From assembly GCF_000200595.1 (NCBI RefSeq), contig NC_014810.2, positions 692,311 through 756,310 of the forward strand: 64,000 bases of DNA, written 5' to 3'. The notes under the pieces are model-generated. The model made no database searches. It was not told where the DNA came from and was given only the letters and a program-made list of their open reading frames with translations. Position numbers and translations under genes: made by a program. Positions 1 to 8,979 of the stretch are shown one piece after another (the first letter of the stretch is position 1; each line of letters starts with the position of its first letter). This DNA is from Helicobacter felis ATCC 49179 (GTDB taxonomy: Bacteria; Campylobacterota; Campylobacteria; Campylobacterales; Helicobacteraceae).

Positions 1-1976
1 AGACTTTCTTGTTTGCTTCCTGCATCCCAAGGTTTGATAGCCTGCGCATTTACAATCTCTCCCCTCTTAAATTTAAAATAATCTCTCTCTATAATACCTC
101 TTCCTAAGGATGTGCTGTCCTCTTTGACAGAACCTCCAAGCTTGAAAGAAAACATAGAGACTTCTTTGTGAGTAATCTTGCTAATGCCTTTGCGCTCGGT
201 AATCTCTTTGATGGTTGCCGATCTATCGACTCCCTCATCTAGGGCAAATTCTTTGCCTTGATTCGTGGTTTCTCCCACATATTGGACAAAATTACAGAGC
301 AGACGATCTAGATAGTCCATGTCTTCTTGTGTGCTCATGTTTTCTTCTTGTGCGCCTGTATCTGAATTTTCAGGTTTTAAAGCCTTTTGAGCCTCTTGGC
401 ACATTCTCTTAAAAATCCCGTCCTCGACTCTGTAGCACACCTGCTGGCTAGCCATCTCTGGCTTGATTCCCTCTACAAATTCTTCATAACCATAGCTTTG
501 ATGGAAGGTTACAAAGTCAATACGCCCTCGATCTTTGCAATAATCAAACAAGAGTTTAGCGCGAGCTCTTTTGTCTTCCTCGCTATCTCCTTGGGGAATT
601 TGTTTTTTAAATTCCCCCTGTTCTTCTAATGCCTTAAATTTCTCTACGATGGCTTGATCACTTGTAAAGTCCAAAATCTCCAACGCTTTATGAATGGTGT
701 TATAAGTCTTGCCCGTGCCGGGAGGTCCAAAGAGGATTTGGTTTAGGGGGGTTTTATTATTCATAGGTTCTCCTTTGTGGTTTTCTTGGGGTGTTTGTGA
801 AGGATTTTTTTTAAAGTTATCTATGTGGACAGCATTAAGCGCATTAGCACATTTTAGGAAGTAGCCTGTGATGTTTTGCTTAAAGTCCTCTAGGTTGTCA
901 TAAGTATCAAAATACTTTTGCGACTTTATAGACTTTCTTTTATTTTTAAAAAAATGCTTATACGCTGGGCATTTTTTACAATTTTCAAAGTTTTCTTTAT
1001 CCCACCAATCTATACCTATGCAACAAACAAATCCTTTTGTAGGGACACCCTTTACCTTGCCATGCCAATTGTAACCAATCCAAATATCAAAGCCCCGATG
1101 ATGGGTGGCTGTGGCGGTGTTAATAAACCCATCTTTCAAAATTTCTTCACGAAAAAAGACAATTCCTGCATACCCCTTTTTTCCAAAATTCTGACCACCC
1201 ATGTGAATATAGGACTGATACCCCCACTCCTTTGCAAACGCATTAAGGTTATTTGAAAGCACCTCACGCTCATTTTCCAAAGGGGGGTTAGAGTTTTTGC
1301 GCCTCCCCTGCGCTTCCCACTCCCGCACAGCTCCATCCACTAAACCCACAAACTCCTGCAACAACTCTAAAAACTCTGATTTCTGTTCTGTGCTCCACTC
1401 TATCTTTTCCATATCATCTCCTTTAAAGTCCTCTGGGGGGATCGCATTGAAAATAGCCACCAATTCTAAAAAATGATCTGTGATTTTCTCTAAGTCATCC
1501 TCTAAGTTATCATAAACTTCATACTTGGGGTTAAGCTCCTCAAAAATCTTTTGATAAGCCGGGCACTTTTGGCACGCGGCCAATCCGCTTTCATTCACAG
1601 ATCTGCCCATAGCCAAATGAAAACCCTTTTCATACTCTAAGTTTTCCTCAGAATCTTTCCAATGATAGGCAAACCAAATGTAAAACCCACGACTCTGTTG
1701 AGGCTTTGTTCCATTGACAAAACCTTCCCCTAGAATGCGAGTGGGGCAGAAAATCACCGCTGGACTCTGAGCCAAGCGCCCCGATCCAAAAGAAACCCCA
1801 CTTTTATAGTGCAGATCAGACAAGACATGATCAAATTTTTCTGCCAACTTGCTAGGTTGCATGCCCCCTGTTGTCAAATCCCCGCTAGCTACCTTTTTAT
1901 CTATCGCTTGCACGAACTCACGCAATAACCCCTGAAACGCTTTTCTTTGTTCTGTATTCCAAGTGATCTCTAGCAT
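1..1976 (-). CDS. mcrB: McrB-type AAA+ GTPase of a type IV restriction system with two tandem N-terminal modules (3' end lies outside the window)
   Basis: An uninterrupted reading frame runs from the ATG at 1976 to the window edge (658 codons visible, no stop). The C-terminal half is McrB: Walker A GPPGTGKT at residues 417-424, then FVTFHQSYGYEEFVEGIKP, a hallmark of McrB, the GTPase motor that works with the McrC nuclease to cut modified DNA. The N-terminal 400 residues are two copies of one module: copy 1 about 3-187 (ITWNTEQ, RGFYIWFAYHW, CQKCPAY, YDNLEDD) and copy 2 about 190-390 (IEWSTEQ, RGFDIWIGYNW, CKKCPAY, YDNLEDF). I do not recognise the module; by position it should bind DNA or sense its modification (inference). 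Two further in-frame ATGs with strong ribosome sites lie at 1412 and 764, exactly at the module borders. E. coli mcrB also has an internal start giving a short form. mcrC, if present, would lie beyond the left edge. Confidence 0.85.
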   Translation of the reverse strand, partial: MLEITWNTEQRKAFQGLLREFVQAIDKKVASGDLTTGGMQPSKLAEKFDHVLSDLHYKSGVSFGSGRLAQSPAVIFCPTRILGEGFVNGTKPQQSRGFYIWFAYHWKDSEENLEYEKGFHLAMGRSVNESGLAACQKCPAYQKIFEELNPKYEVYDNLEDDLEKITDHFLELVAIFNAIPPEDFKGDDMEKIEWSTEQKSEFLELLQEFVGLVDGAVREWEAQGRRKNSNPPLENEREVLSNNLNAFAKEWGYQSYIHMGGQNFGKKGYAGIVFFREEILKDGFINTATATHHRGFDIWIGYNWHGKVKGVPTKGFVCCIGIDWWDKENFENCKKCPAYKHFFKNKRKSIKSQKYFDTYDNLEDFKQNITGYFLKCANALNAVHIDNFKKNPSQTPQENHKGEPMNNKTPLNQILFGPPGTGKTYNTIHKALEILDFTSDQAIVEKFKALEEQGEFKKQIPQGDSEEDKRARAKLLFDYCKDRGRIDFVTFHQSYGYEEFVEGIKPEMASQQVCYRVEDGIFKRMCQEAQKALKPENSDTGAQEENMSTQEDMDYLDRLLCNFVQYVGETTNQGKEFALDEGVDRSATIKEITERKGISKITHKEVSMFSFKLGGSVKEDSTSLGRGIIERDYFKFKRGEIVNAQAIKPWDAGSKQES
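764..776 (-). promoter_or_regulatory. Internal ribosome binding site and ATG in front of the McrB motor domain
   Basis: On the minus strand AAAGGAG, five bases, then in-frame ATG at 764 (codon 405), twelve codons before Walker A. A product from here would be a bare AAA+ motor, like the short McrB form of E. coli. The same SD-spacer-ATG layout is seen at 1412. Confidence 0.5.
1412..1425 (-). promoter_or_regulatory. Internal ribosome binding site and ATG between McrB N-terminal modules 1 and 2
   Basis: Reading the minus strand, AAAGGAG is followed by five bases and an in-frame ATG at 1412 (codon 189), where module 2 begins (MEKIEWSTEQ). This is a better Shine-Dalgarno than the one before the first ATG at 1976 (AAGAGG). 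It could start a form carrying one N-terminal module only. Use is inferred, not shown. Confidence 0.5.
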
Positions 1977-2009
1977 GGTCTGCCTCTTAATGTTATTTTA
2001 AAAATCCGC

Positions 2010-2015
2010 ATTATA
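2010..2015 (-). promoter_or_regulatory. -10 box of the mcrB-like gene, overlapping the mccA promoter region
   Basis: TATAAT on the minus strand, 35 bases upstream of the ATG at 1976. The same bases read ATTATA on the plus strand, inside CATTATAGG, about 30 bases before the mccA start, so the two divergent genes probably share this spot. Confidence 0.55.
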
Positions 2016-2042
2016 GGCTAAACTCTTTAATAGGAGAAAATC

Positions 2043-4117
<2,075 letters not shown>

Positions 4118-4128
4118 AGGAGTAATTT

Positions 4129-4584
4129 ATGAAAATGAATGTTGAGAGTTTCAATTTGGATCACACTAAAGTTAAAGCCCCCTATGTGCGTGTAGCCGAT
4201 CGCAAGAGGGGACAACATGGCGATATGATTGTTAAATACGATGTGCGCCTCAAACAGCCCAATCAAGAGCACATGGACATGCCCAGTTTGCACTCTTTGG
4301 AACACTTGGTCGCTGAACTCATCCGCAACCACGCCAACTATATACTAGATTGGTCGCCTATGGGTTGCCAGACGGGTTTTTATTTGTTGGTGCTCAACCA
4401 CGACAATTACAACGAAATTTTAGAACTCTTGGAAAAGACCATGCGAGATGTGCTCAAAGCTAAAGAAGTGCCTGCATGCAATGAGAAACAATGTGGTTGG
4501 GCAGCTAACCACACCTTAGAGGGCGCACAAACCTTAGCGCGCGCCTTTTTAGCCAAACGCGCTGAGTGGAGCGAAGTGCTTTAG
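4129..4584 (+). CDS. luxS: S-ribosylhomocysteine lyase (AI-2 synthase), copy 1
   Basis: 151 residues. Metal ligands: the HSLEH motif (H55, H59) and C122 in [14 protein letters not shown]80 in SPMGCQTG corresponds to the catalytic cysteine. LuxS splits S-ribosylhomocysteine into homocysteine, which feeds MccA/MccB just upstream, and the precursor of autoinducer-2, which affects motility in H. pylori. AGGAG lies eight bases upstream of the ATG. The C-terminus (EWSEVL) seems a few residues shorter than in H. pylori. An identical copy lies at 8442. Only this copy is downstream of intact mccA-mccB, so it is the one expected to be transcribed with them. Confidence 0.95.
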   Translation: MKMNVESFNLDHTKVKAPYVRVADRKRGQHGDMIVKYDVRLKQPNQEHMDMPSLHSLEHLVAELIRNHANYILDWSPMGCQTGFYLLVLNHDNYNEILELLEKTMRDVLKAKEVPACNEKQCGWAANHTLEGAQTLARAFLAKRAEWSEVL

Positions 4585-4622
4585 GCGTACAGCCAGGAGC
4601 GCGCAAAAAAAGCCTAGTTAAG

Positions 4623-4653
4623 AGGATGGGAGTTGGAACTAAAACCCCCTCCT
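4623..4653. terminator. Imperfect hairpin between convergent luxS and the DUF2779 gene
   Basis: AGGATGGG pairs with CCCCCTCCT with one mismatch, loop of 14 bases. A run of seven A (T on the minus strand) lies 12 bases beyond on the left, so it could stop minus-strand transcripts, but the T run is not directly after the stem. The same structure recurs at 8936-8966 in copy B. Weak. Confidence 0.3.
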
Positions 4654-4666
4654 AAAAAGCAAAACC

Positions 4667-6250
4667 TTACGCCGCAACTCTTCTCAACACCTCCAACACC
4701 TTCACCATTGCCAAAGTGTCCAGCTTGCAATATTCTAAAAGAGCTTTTTTGGTTTTTTCTTGCTCGGCTTTAGACATGTGAGGCATTTTAGCATAAGCCT
4801 CCATCGCTTCCTCGCCATTATGCACGAGCTCCAAATCCTTATAAGCCTTTTCAAAGTCGGGCACTAAAGCGGGCAAAACGCTCTTAATGGAGTAACTCCC
4901 ACCCATTTTTGGATCATAGTAATGCCCCCGTTGGAATGGAGTCATTAAATCTAATACATTGCTTCTGATTTGCAATAGATCCTTGACTATTTGAGGGAGT
5001 TGTGTGTCGGAAAAATCGATCAAATCCCGCAATTTATCTATCTTAAATCCTGCGTTAGTGGCAAACAAATCCGCTAACCCTTTAAGCACGCTTTTTTCAA
5101 AACCAGAGTTGTAGGCTAACACACAGGCATTTTTGGGAATATCGGCGACTAACTTTTGGGCTAATTCTAAACGCCCATCTGTGCCACAATCTGCTAAAAA
5201 CTCTTTGTGTTCTATGCGCCCATCCTCATGCTCTATGTGGATCGAATACTGGAAAGGGATTTGCTCATAGGGTTTCACCCCATCAAATGGAGGGATGGCG
5301 GACTGATAGGTTTCAAAATCCAAATGATAGAGGGGATACTTGAGAGTCGCCAAGAATTCTTTGATTTCGTCTTTCTGTATGTGTGGCGTGTTTGTCTTGG
5401 TGTATTCTATCTGCATTCTTTGAGCAAAGGTGAAAGATTGGATGTCTTCTTCTTTTAAATCTTTAAAAAAGATTTTTTTGTCTTGATACAGCTTCATAAT
5501 TTTATCACTAAATGCGTGTCTTGCAAGGGCAAAGATATGATCATGCCCTTTAATCCCCTGCTGTTCTTCCCAACAATAAGACTTAGCTGAACATTCATGG
5601 GGGGCGTTGCAATGTTTGCCAATGGCGATTTTGGGTTCTTGTTGGTTTGCTAGGATTTGTTCCATATGTGCCAAATGCTCAGAGATTTCACTTTGGAAAT
5701 CCTCAACGAACTCTAACAAGTCGTTTTTTAAGAACAAACTTTTTAAATCTAGCGCACCCTCTCTAATGTAAGTGTTGTTCAGGCAGATCAAATACGCCCC
5801 CTCAACTTTATAACCCAAACCTGCCAAAACATAATATTGTATCCCCAAATCCCACAAATATTCTTCTTTGGGATGTTGCGCCCTGCTGTCCTTATAGATG
5901 TTTGTAGAGCTTTTCACTTCATTGAGCACCACACGATTGCCCTCAATCTCCAAAATATCCACCATCACAAAAATCCCTCGATATTCAAAGGTGGCTTCGT
6001 AGATGATTTTAACACCCTGATCAATCAATTCCTTTGTGCGCGTTGCCATGCCCGCCATATCATCTGGATTATAGGCAATCTCTTTGCCACCGGGGAACAA
6101 ATCCCGAGCCAGTTGCCCCACTTCTTGCCCACTTTGTGCTTTTTTCAAAAACGCTGGGTTAGTTCGCAACGCTTCTTTGTTGTGTTTATCTAACCACAGC
6201 ATTTTAGAACACTGCATACCTTTTAAAAATTTAGATTTAGACAAATGCAT
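4667..6250 (-). CDS. Two-nuclease protein, Cas4/RecB-like plus DEDD exonuclease-like (DUF2779 family), copy 1
   Basis: 527 residues. N-terminal half is a PD-(D/E)XK nuclease: D98 in VMVDIL and the E-x-K pair in NEVKSS (E111, K113). Cysteines C14 (MQCSK) and C214, C220, C226 (HCNAPHECSAKSYC) are spaced like the iron-sulfur cluster of Cas4/AddB nucleases. C-terminal half begins YPLYHLDFETYQS (D311, E313) and ends with CKLDTLAM (D511), the acidic pattern of DnaQ-like 3'-5' exonucleases, the core of DUF2779. No substrate is known to me; DNA repair or defence is inference. SD AGGAG lies before the ATG. An identical copy lies at 8980-10563. Confidence 0.75.
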   Translation of the reverse strand: MHLSKSKFLKGMQCSKMLWLDKHNKEALRTNPAFLKKAQSGQEVGQLARDLFPGGKEIAYNPDDMAGMATRTKELIDQGVKIIYEATFEYRGIFVMVDILEIEGNRVVLNEVKSSTNIYKDSRAQHPKEEYLWDLGIQYYVLAGLGYKVEGAYLICLNNTYIREGALDLKSLFLKNDLLEFVEDFQSEISEHLAHMEQILANQQEPKIAIGKHCNAPHECSAKSYCWEEQQGIKGHDHIFALARHAFSDKIMKLYQDKKIFFKDLKEEDIQSFTFAQRMQIEYTKTNTPHIQKDEIKEFLATLKYPLYHLDFETYQSAIPPFDGVKPYEQIPFQYSIHIEHEDGRIEHKEFLADCGTDGRLELAQKLVADIPKNACVLAYNSGFEKSVLKGLADLFATNAGFKIDKLRDLIDFSDTQLPQIVKDLLQIRSNVLDLMTPFQRGHYYDPKMGGSYSIKSVLPALVPDFEKAYKDLELVHNGEEAMEAYAKMPHMSKAEQEKTKKALLEYCKLDTLAMVKVLEVLRRVAA

Positions 6251-6365
6251 GGATTCTCCTTTGGAGATTAAATTGAGAATTTGATTTTACTGTGTTTTAT
6301 GCCAACAAGCATTAATCATTTCTTTTAAGCGAACAAAATCAAAAGCACGAGGAATCTGTGCTACA

Positions 6366-6659
6366 ATGCCCCCCATGCAATCCCTACCCGCTATGCACAC
6401 ATTGTTAAATGCTCCTTGTTTTGCAGACTACGATCGCGCGATTCTAAAGGCTTTGGCTAATGAATTACTGGAGGAGTGTCGGCTAAATCAATGCACTTAT
6501 GAAAACTTAGCCCAGTGGTGTAATGCGCTCCAAGCGCGCTATGAAGCCCTGCTAGCCCCCCCTTTTAAAAAGGTCTATAACGCTACGGGGGTGTTGCTCT
6601 CCACCAATTTAGGGCGCGCGCCTTTGGAGAGTGGCGCGCTGAGTGCTTTTAACCTTTAG
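6366..6659 (+). pseudogene. selA: Truncated selA (first 92 codons), copy 1
   Basis: Residues 1-92 are identical to the full selA at 10679; after GTGGCGCGCT at 6640 the sequence changes and the frame ends with SAFNL and a stop. The PLP lysine and nearly the whole PLP fold are missing, so it cannot be active. This marks the right edge of repeat copy A, where foreign sequence (6641-8309) replaces the middle of selA. Confidence 0.9.
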
Positions 6660-6809
6660 CAGTGCTTTAGCGGGGCGGTGGCTTGTAGGAACCACTGCTT
6701 TAGCCACTCTACCTATCTCTGCTACCCTTACGGGGGCGTTTGGGCGATGGGGAGTCCTTAGGCGTGCCTTGTAAGATATTGCAAGTTATGCCCTAGACAC
6801 CTGGTTAAG

Positions 6810-7631
6810 TTAAAAATTAGCGACATAGTTAATAAAAAAGACAATGGTACGCCTAAAGGCAAACTCCTCTGTTGAACCATTGCCTCCAGGAATCTCACCA
6901 TCATCTGTGGTATTCTTGCCTTTAAAGAAGGGATCATTGATCACAGGGACACGCACACCCGTTTCCACCCCCACATGTTTGCTAAAGTTCAAACGAAAGC
7001 CTAGATTAAAGGCAAATTGCACATAGGTGGGCTGAAATTTAGTTTGTGTGTCCTTGTATTTGGCCCCCAAAGATGCATTGACAGATACACAGCTTGCAGG
7101 ATTTCCAAGATAGGTTGTCAGACATAGAGAATTGCGATAACCCTTATCTAAATACCAACTGCTTCCCCCAATCACAAAGCCCCCAAAAACTCCAAAAGAA
7201 CGCTCTTTAGCCTTGTTTTCATAAAAGTTATACAGCGCGTCCATGCCAACCCCATAGAAAAAGTTTGTGGCTCTACCTACTGTGGTCATCGCCATATATT
7301 GCGCTGACGTGTTAAAACCACTTTTATAATAATTGCCCGTGTGTCCACTAAACATGCCATAGTAACGCAAGCCAAAACGCTTGCTTGTGCCAAAAAATTG
7401 CTTATAGCCTACCTGTAAATCCCCCCCATATAAATTACTTTCAATAGCTAGTTCATCTACTTGAAAAGGAGTTGTTTGAGTGGTGTTGAGTTTGGTGTAG
7501 TGATCAGCACCGGCTAAGTAAGAATACTGAAACCCTGCCCCCAAAAAAGCACCATTAGTTTCTGCGCCCAAAAACCCTAAGCCTCCTAAAAAAAAAACAG
7601 AAAGAAACGCGCCACGTTTGCTAAAAACCAT
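6810..7631 (-). CDS. Hop/Hof-like outer-membrane protein
   Basis: 273 residues with an N-terminal signal peptide (hydrophobic 9-23, cleavage likely after LGAE or nearby), mature start NGAFLGAGFQYS, the paralog-wide motif VGYKQFFG and FGLRYYGMFSG, and C-terminus NYVANF ending in phenylalanine as beta-barrel proteins do. Related to the porins at 31323, 48199, 57968 and 59019. It should insert in the outer membrane via BAM; ligand unknown. SD AAGGAAGAGG lies just before the ATG. It lies in the segment that interrupts the luxS-selA duplication. Confidence 0.85.
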   Translation of the reverse strand: MVFSKRGAFLSVFFLGGLGFLGAETNGAFLGAGFQYSYLAGADHYTKLNTTQTTPFQVDELAIESNLYGGDLQVGYKQFFGTSKRFGLRYYGMFSGHTGNYYKSGFNTSAQYMAMTTVGRATNFFYGVGMDALYNFYENKAKERSFGVFGGFVIGGSSWYLDKGYRNSLCLTTYLGNPASCVSVNASLGAKYKDTQTKFQPTYVQFAFNLGFRLNFSKHVGVETGVRVPVINDPFFKGKNTTDDGEIPGGNGSTEEFAFRRTIVFFINYVANF

Positions 7632-7660
7632 TCCTCTTCCTTTGTGAAATTTAAGGGGCT

Positions 7661-7666
7661 ATTGTA
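7661..7666 (-). promoter_or_regulatory. -10 box of the porin at 6810-7631
   Basis: TACAAT on the minus strand, about 30 bases before the ATG, in context GCTACAATAGCC. Seventeen bases upstream is AGGACA, a partial -35. Confidence 0.5.
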
Positions 7667-7687
7667 GCATAAGTGTACCAAGTTGTC

Positions 7688-7819
7688 CTAAAAATCCTTC
7701 AAACTCAACCCAACACTAAAAGAGTTTTTATCCACGCTATAAATCATTTCTTTAAAGCAGCGACTTTATCCATCCGCGCGCAAAACTTTGCCATCAGTGC
7801 TAAGAGCTAATACGCTCAT
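7688..7819 (-). pseudogene. Short decayed fragment, possibly the C-terminal strand of an outer-membrane protein
   Basis: One minus-strand frame of 44 codons, with a single stop after codon 17, reads MSVLALSTDGKVLRADG, stop, then SRCFKEMIYSVDKNSFS and VGLSLKDF followed by a stop. A strand ending in an aromatic residue is what a porin or autotransporter C-terminus looks like, but the match is only by pattern. Low certainty. Confidence 0.25.
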
Positions 7820-8017
7820 TCTGATCACTCAATTAAGCGCAATGACAATTAGTACTAATCTCCATCTATCAGTGGATCTAGCCTTGCGGACCATAAACAG
7901 CAAAAGTCAGCTTAAAATCTAATTTCTGTTTAGCCTCCCTCTTTTAGGAAGTGGTGGTTTATGGAAGTATCTAGCGCACCCTAAAGCCCCTAGCTAAAGC
8001 TTAAGCGACTAAAAGCG

Positions 8018-8220
8018 TTGCCTCTAGCAGAGTTTGCTATTAATGCTTGCGGACATGCAAAAGCTTTTGAGAAATCTCAACCTTGTAGGATTTTATAGGG
8101 TAAGCACGGTAATACCCTTGGGGCATTAACCTTAGCAATAGAGAACAGATTTTAAGCGCGCTGTTTGTTTGAGGCCACGATTTGTACTAGAGGTAGAATC
8201 TCCTAGCTTTTATGGGAGGG
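8018..8220 (+). mobile_element. Remnant of an IS200/IS605-type element (TnpB C-terminus and right-end hairpin)
   Basis: The plus frame reads LPLAEFAINACGHAKAFEK, then a stop. An INACG/EIKACG segment is the usual C-terminus of TnpB/OrfB proteins of IS605-type elements. About 140 bases downstream, CTCCTA (8200-8205) pairs with TGGGAG (8213-8218), like the subterminal hairpin at the right end of these elements. The rest of tnpB and the tnpA gene are absent. Identification is from motif memory. Confidence 0.45.
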
Positions 8221-8309
8221 TATCAGGGATAAAACCTCTTTGTAAGAATTTTAGAGTAAAAACGCATTTAAAGCAATTCTCATACGGATGCTTATAGATA
8301 ATTAAAAAG

Positions 8310-8388
8310 TTTTATAAAGGTTTTTCATGTTCCAACCCCTCTTAGATGCCTTTGTTGAGAGCACCAAGCTACCCCCCCCCCCCCCCCC
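8310..8388 (+). pseudogene. Duplicate selA tail plus fucosyltransferase start ending in poly-C (17 C)
   Basis: Same sequence as 11978-12056: last codons of selA (FYKGFSCSNPS) overlapping the fucosyltransferase ATG (here at 8327, MFQPLLDAFVESTKL), then a C run at 8372-8388. The C run is followed at once by the mccB tail (8389), giving a peptide that ends after about 22 residues. It marks the junction of the tandem duplication. Confidence 0.85.
8372..8388 (+). repeat. Poly-C tract (17 C) at the duplication junction
   Basis: Seventeen consecutive C; homologous to the 19-C tract at 12040-12058. The unique sequence on its right is mccB, not fucosyltransferase. Confidence 0.9.
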
Positions 8389-8441
8389 TTGCTAGAGGAT
8401 TTAGAGCAAGCCCTTGCTAAACTGGATTAAAGGAGTAATTT

Positions 8442-8897
8442 ATGAAAATGAATGTTGAGAGTTTCAATTTGGATCACACTAAAGTTAAAGCCCCCTATGT
8501 GCGTGTAGCCGATCGCAAGAGGGGACAACATGGCGATATGATTGTTAAATACGATGTGCGCCTCAAACAGCCCAATCAAGAGCACATGGACATGCCCAGT
8601 TTGCACTCTTTGGAACACTTGGTCGCTGAACTCATCCGCAACCACGCCAACTATATACTAGATTGGTCGCCTATGGGTTGCCAGACGGGTTTTTATTTGT
8701 TGGTGCTCAACCACGACAATTACAACGAAATTTTAGAACTCTTGGAAAAGACCATGCGAGATGTGCTCAAAGCTAAAGAAGTGCCTGCATGCAATGAGAA
8801 ACAATGTGGTTGGGCAGCTAACCACACCTTAGAGGGCGCACAAACCTTAGCGCGCGCCTTTTTAGCCAAACGCGCTGAGTGGAGCGAAGTGCTTTAG
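8442..8897 (+). CDS. luxS: S-ribosylhomocysteine lyase (AI-2 synthase), copy 2
   Basis: Identical in protein sequence to luxS copy 1, with all three metal ligands (H55, H59, C122). Its upstream context is a 42-base mccB scrap after a poly-C tract, so it lacks the operon promoter of mccA-mccB. Expression would need read-through from the porin-debris segment or a new promoter; none is evident. The ribosome site AGGAG is retained. Confidence 0.93.
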   Translation: MKMNVESFNLDHTKVKAPYVRVADRKRGQHGDMIVKYDVRLKQPNQEHMDMPSLHSLEHLVAELIRNHANYILDWSPMGCQTGFYLLVLNHDNYNEILELLEKTMRDVLKAKEVPACNEKQCGWAANHTLEGAQTLARAFLAKRAEWSEVL

Positions 8898-8979
8898 GCG
8901 TACAGCCAGGAGCGCGCAAAAAAAGCCTAGTTAAGAGGATGGGAGTTGGAACTAAAACCCCCTCCTAAAAAGCAAAACC

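Larger units (their letters stand above)
6641..8309. other. Segment that replaces the interior of selA copy 1: porin gene plus gene debris
   Basis: 1669 bases with no counterpart in copy B, between codon 92 of selA (6640) and the last codons of selA (8310). It holds a porin gene (6810-7631, minus), a short minus-strand fragment with an internal stop (7688-7819), and a TnpB-like tail with a terminal hairpin (about 8018-8220). At 6653-6770 a plus-strand open stretch (SALAGRWLVGTTALATL...) looks like a membrane-protein tail that I do not recognise. From 8221 to 8309 I see nothing. The mix of fragments fits insertion and decay. Confidence 0.7.

Noticed and set aside
918-1336. Several open frames on both strands between 215 and 1336
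   Set aside because: They overlap a continuous minus-strand frame (1976 to the edge) with recognisable McrB motifs and are shadows of it.
8442-8897. Second luxS as a diverged paralog with a new function
   Set aside because: No amino-acid difference from copy 1, so there is no basis for a new role.
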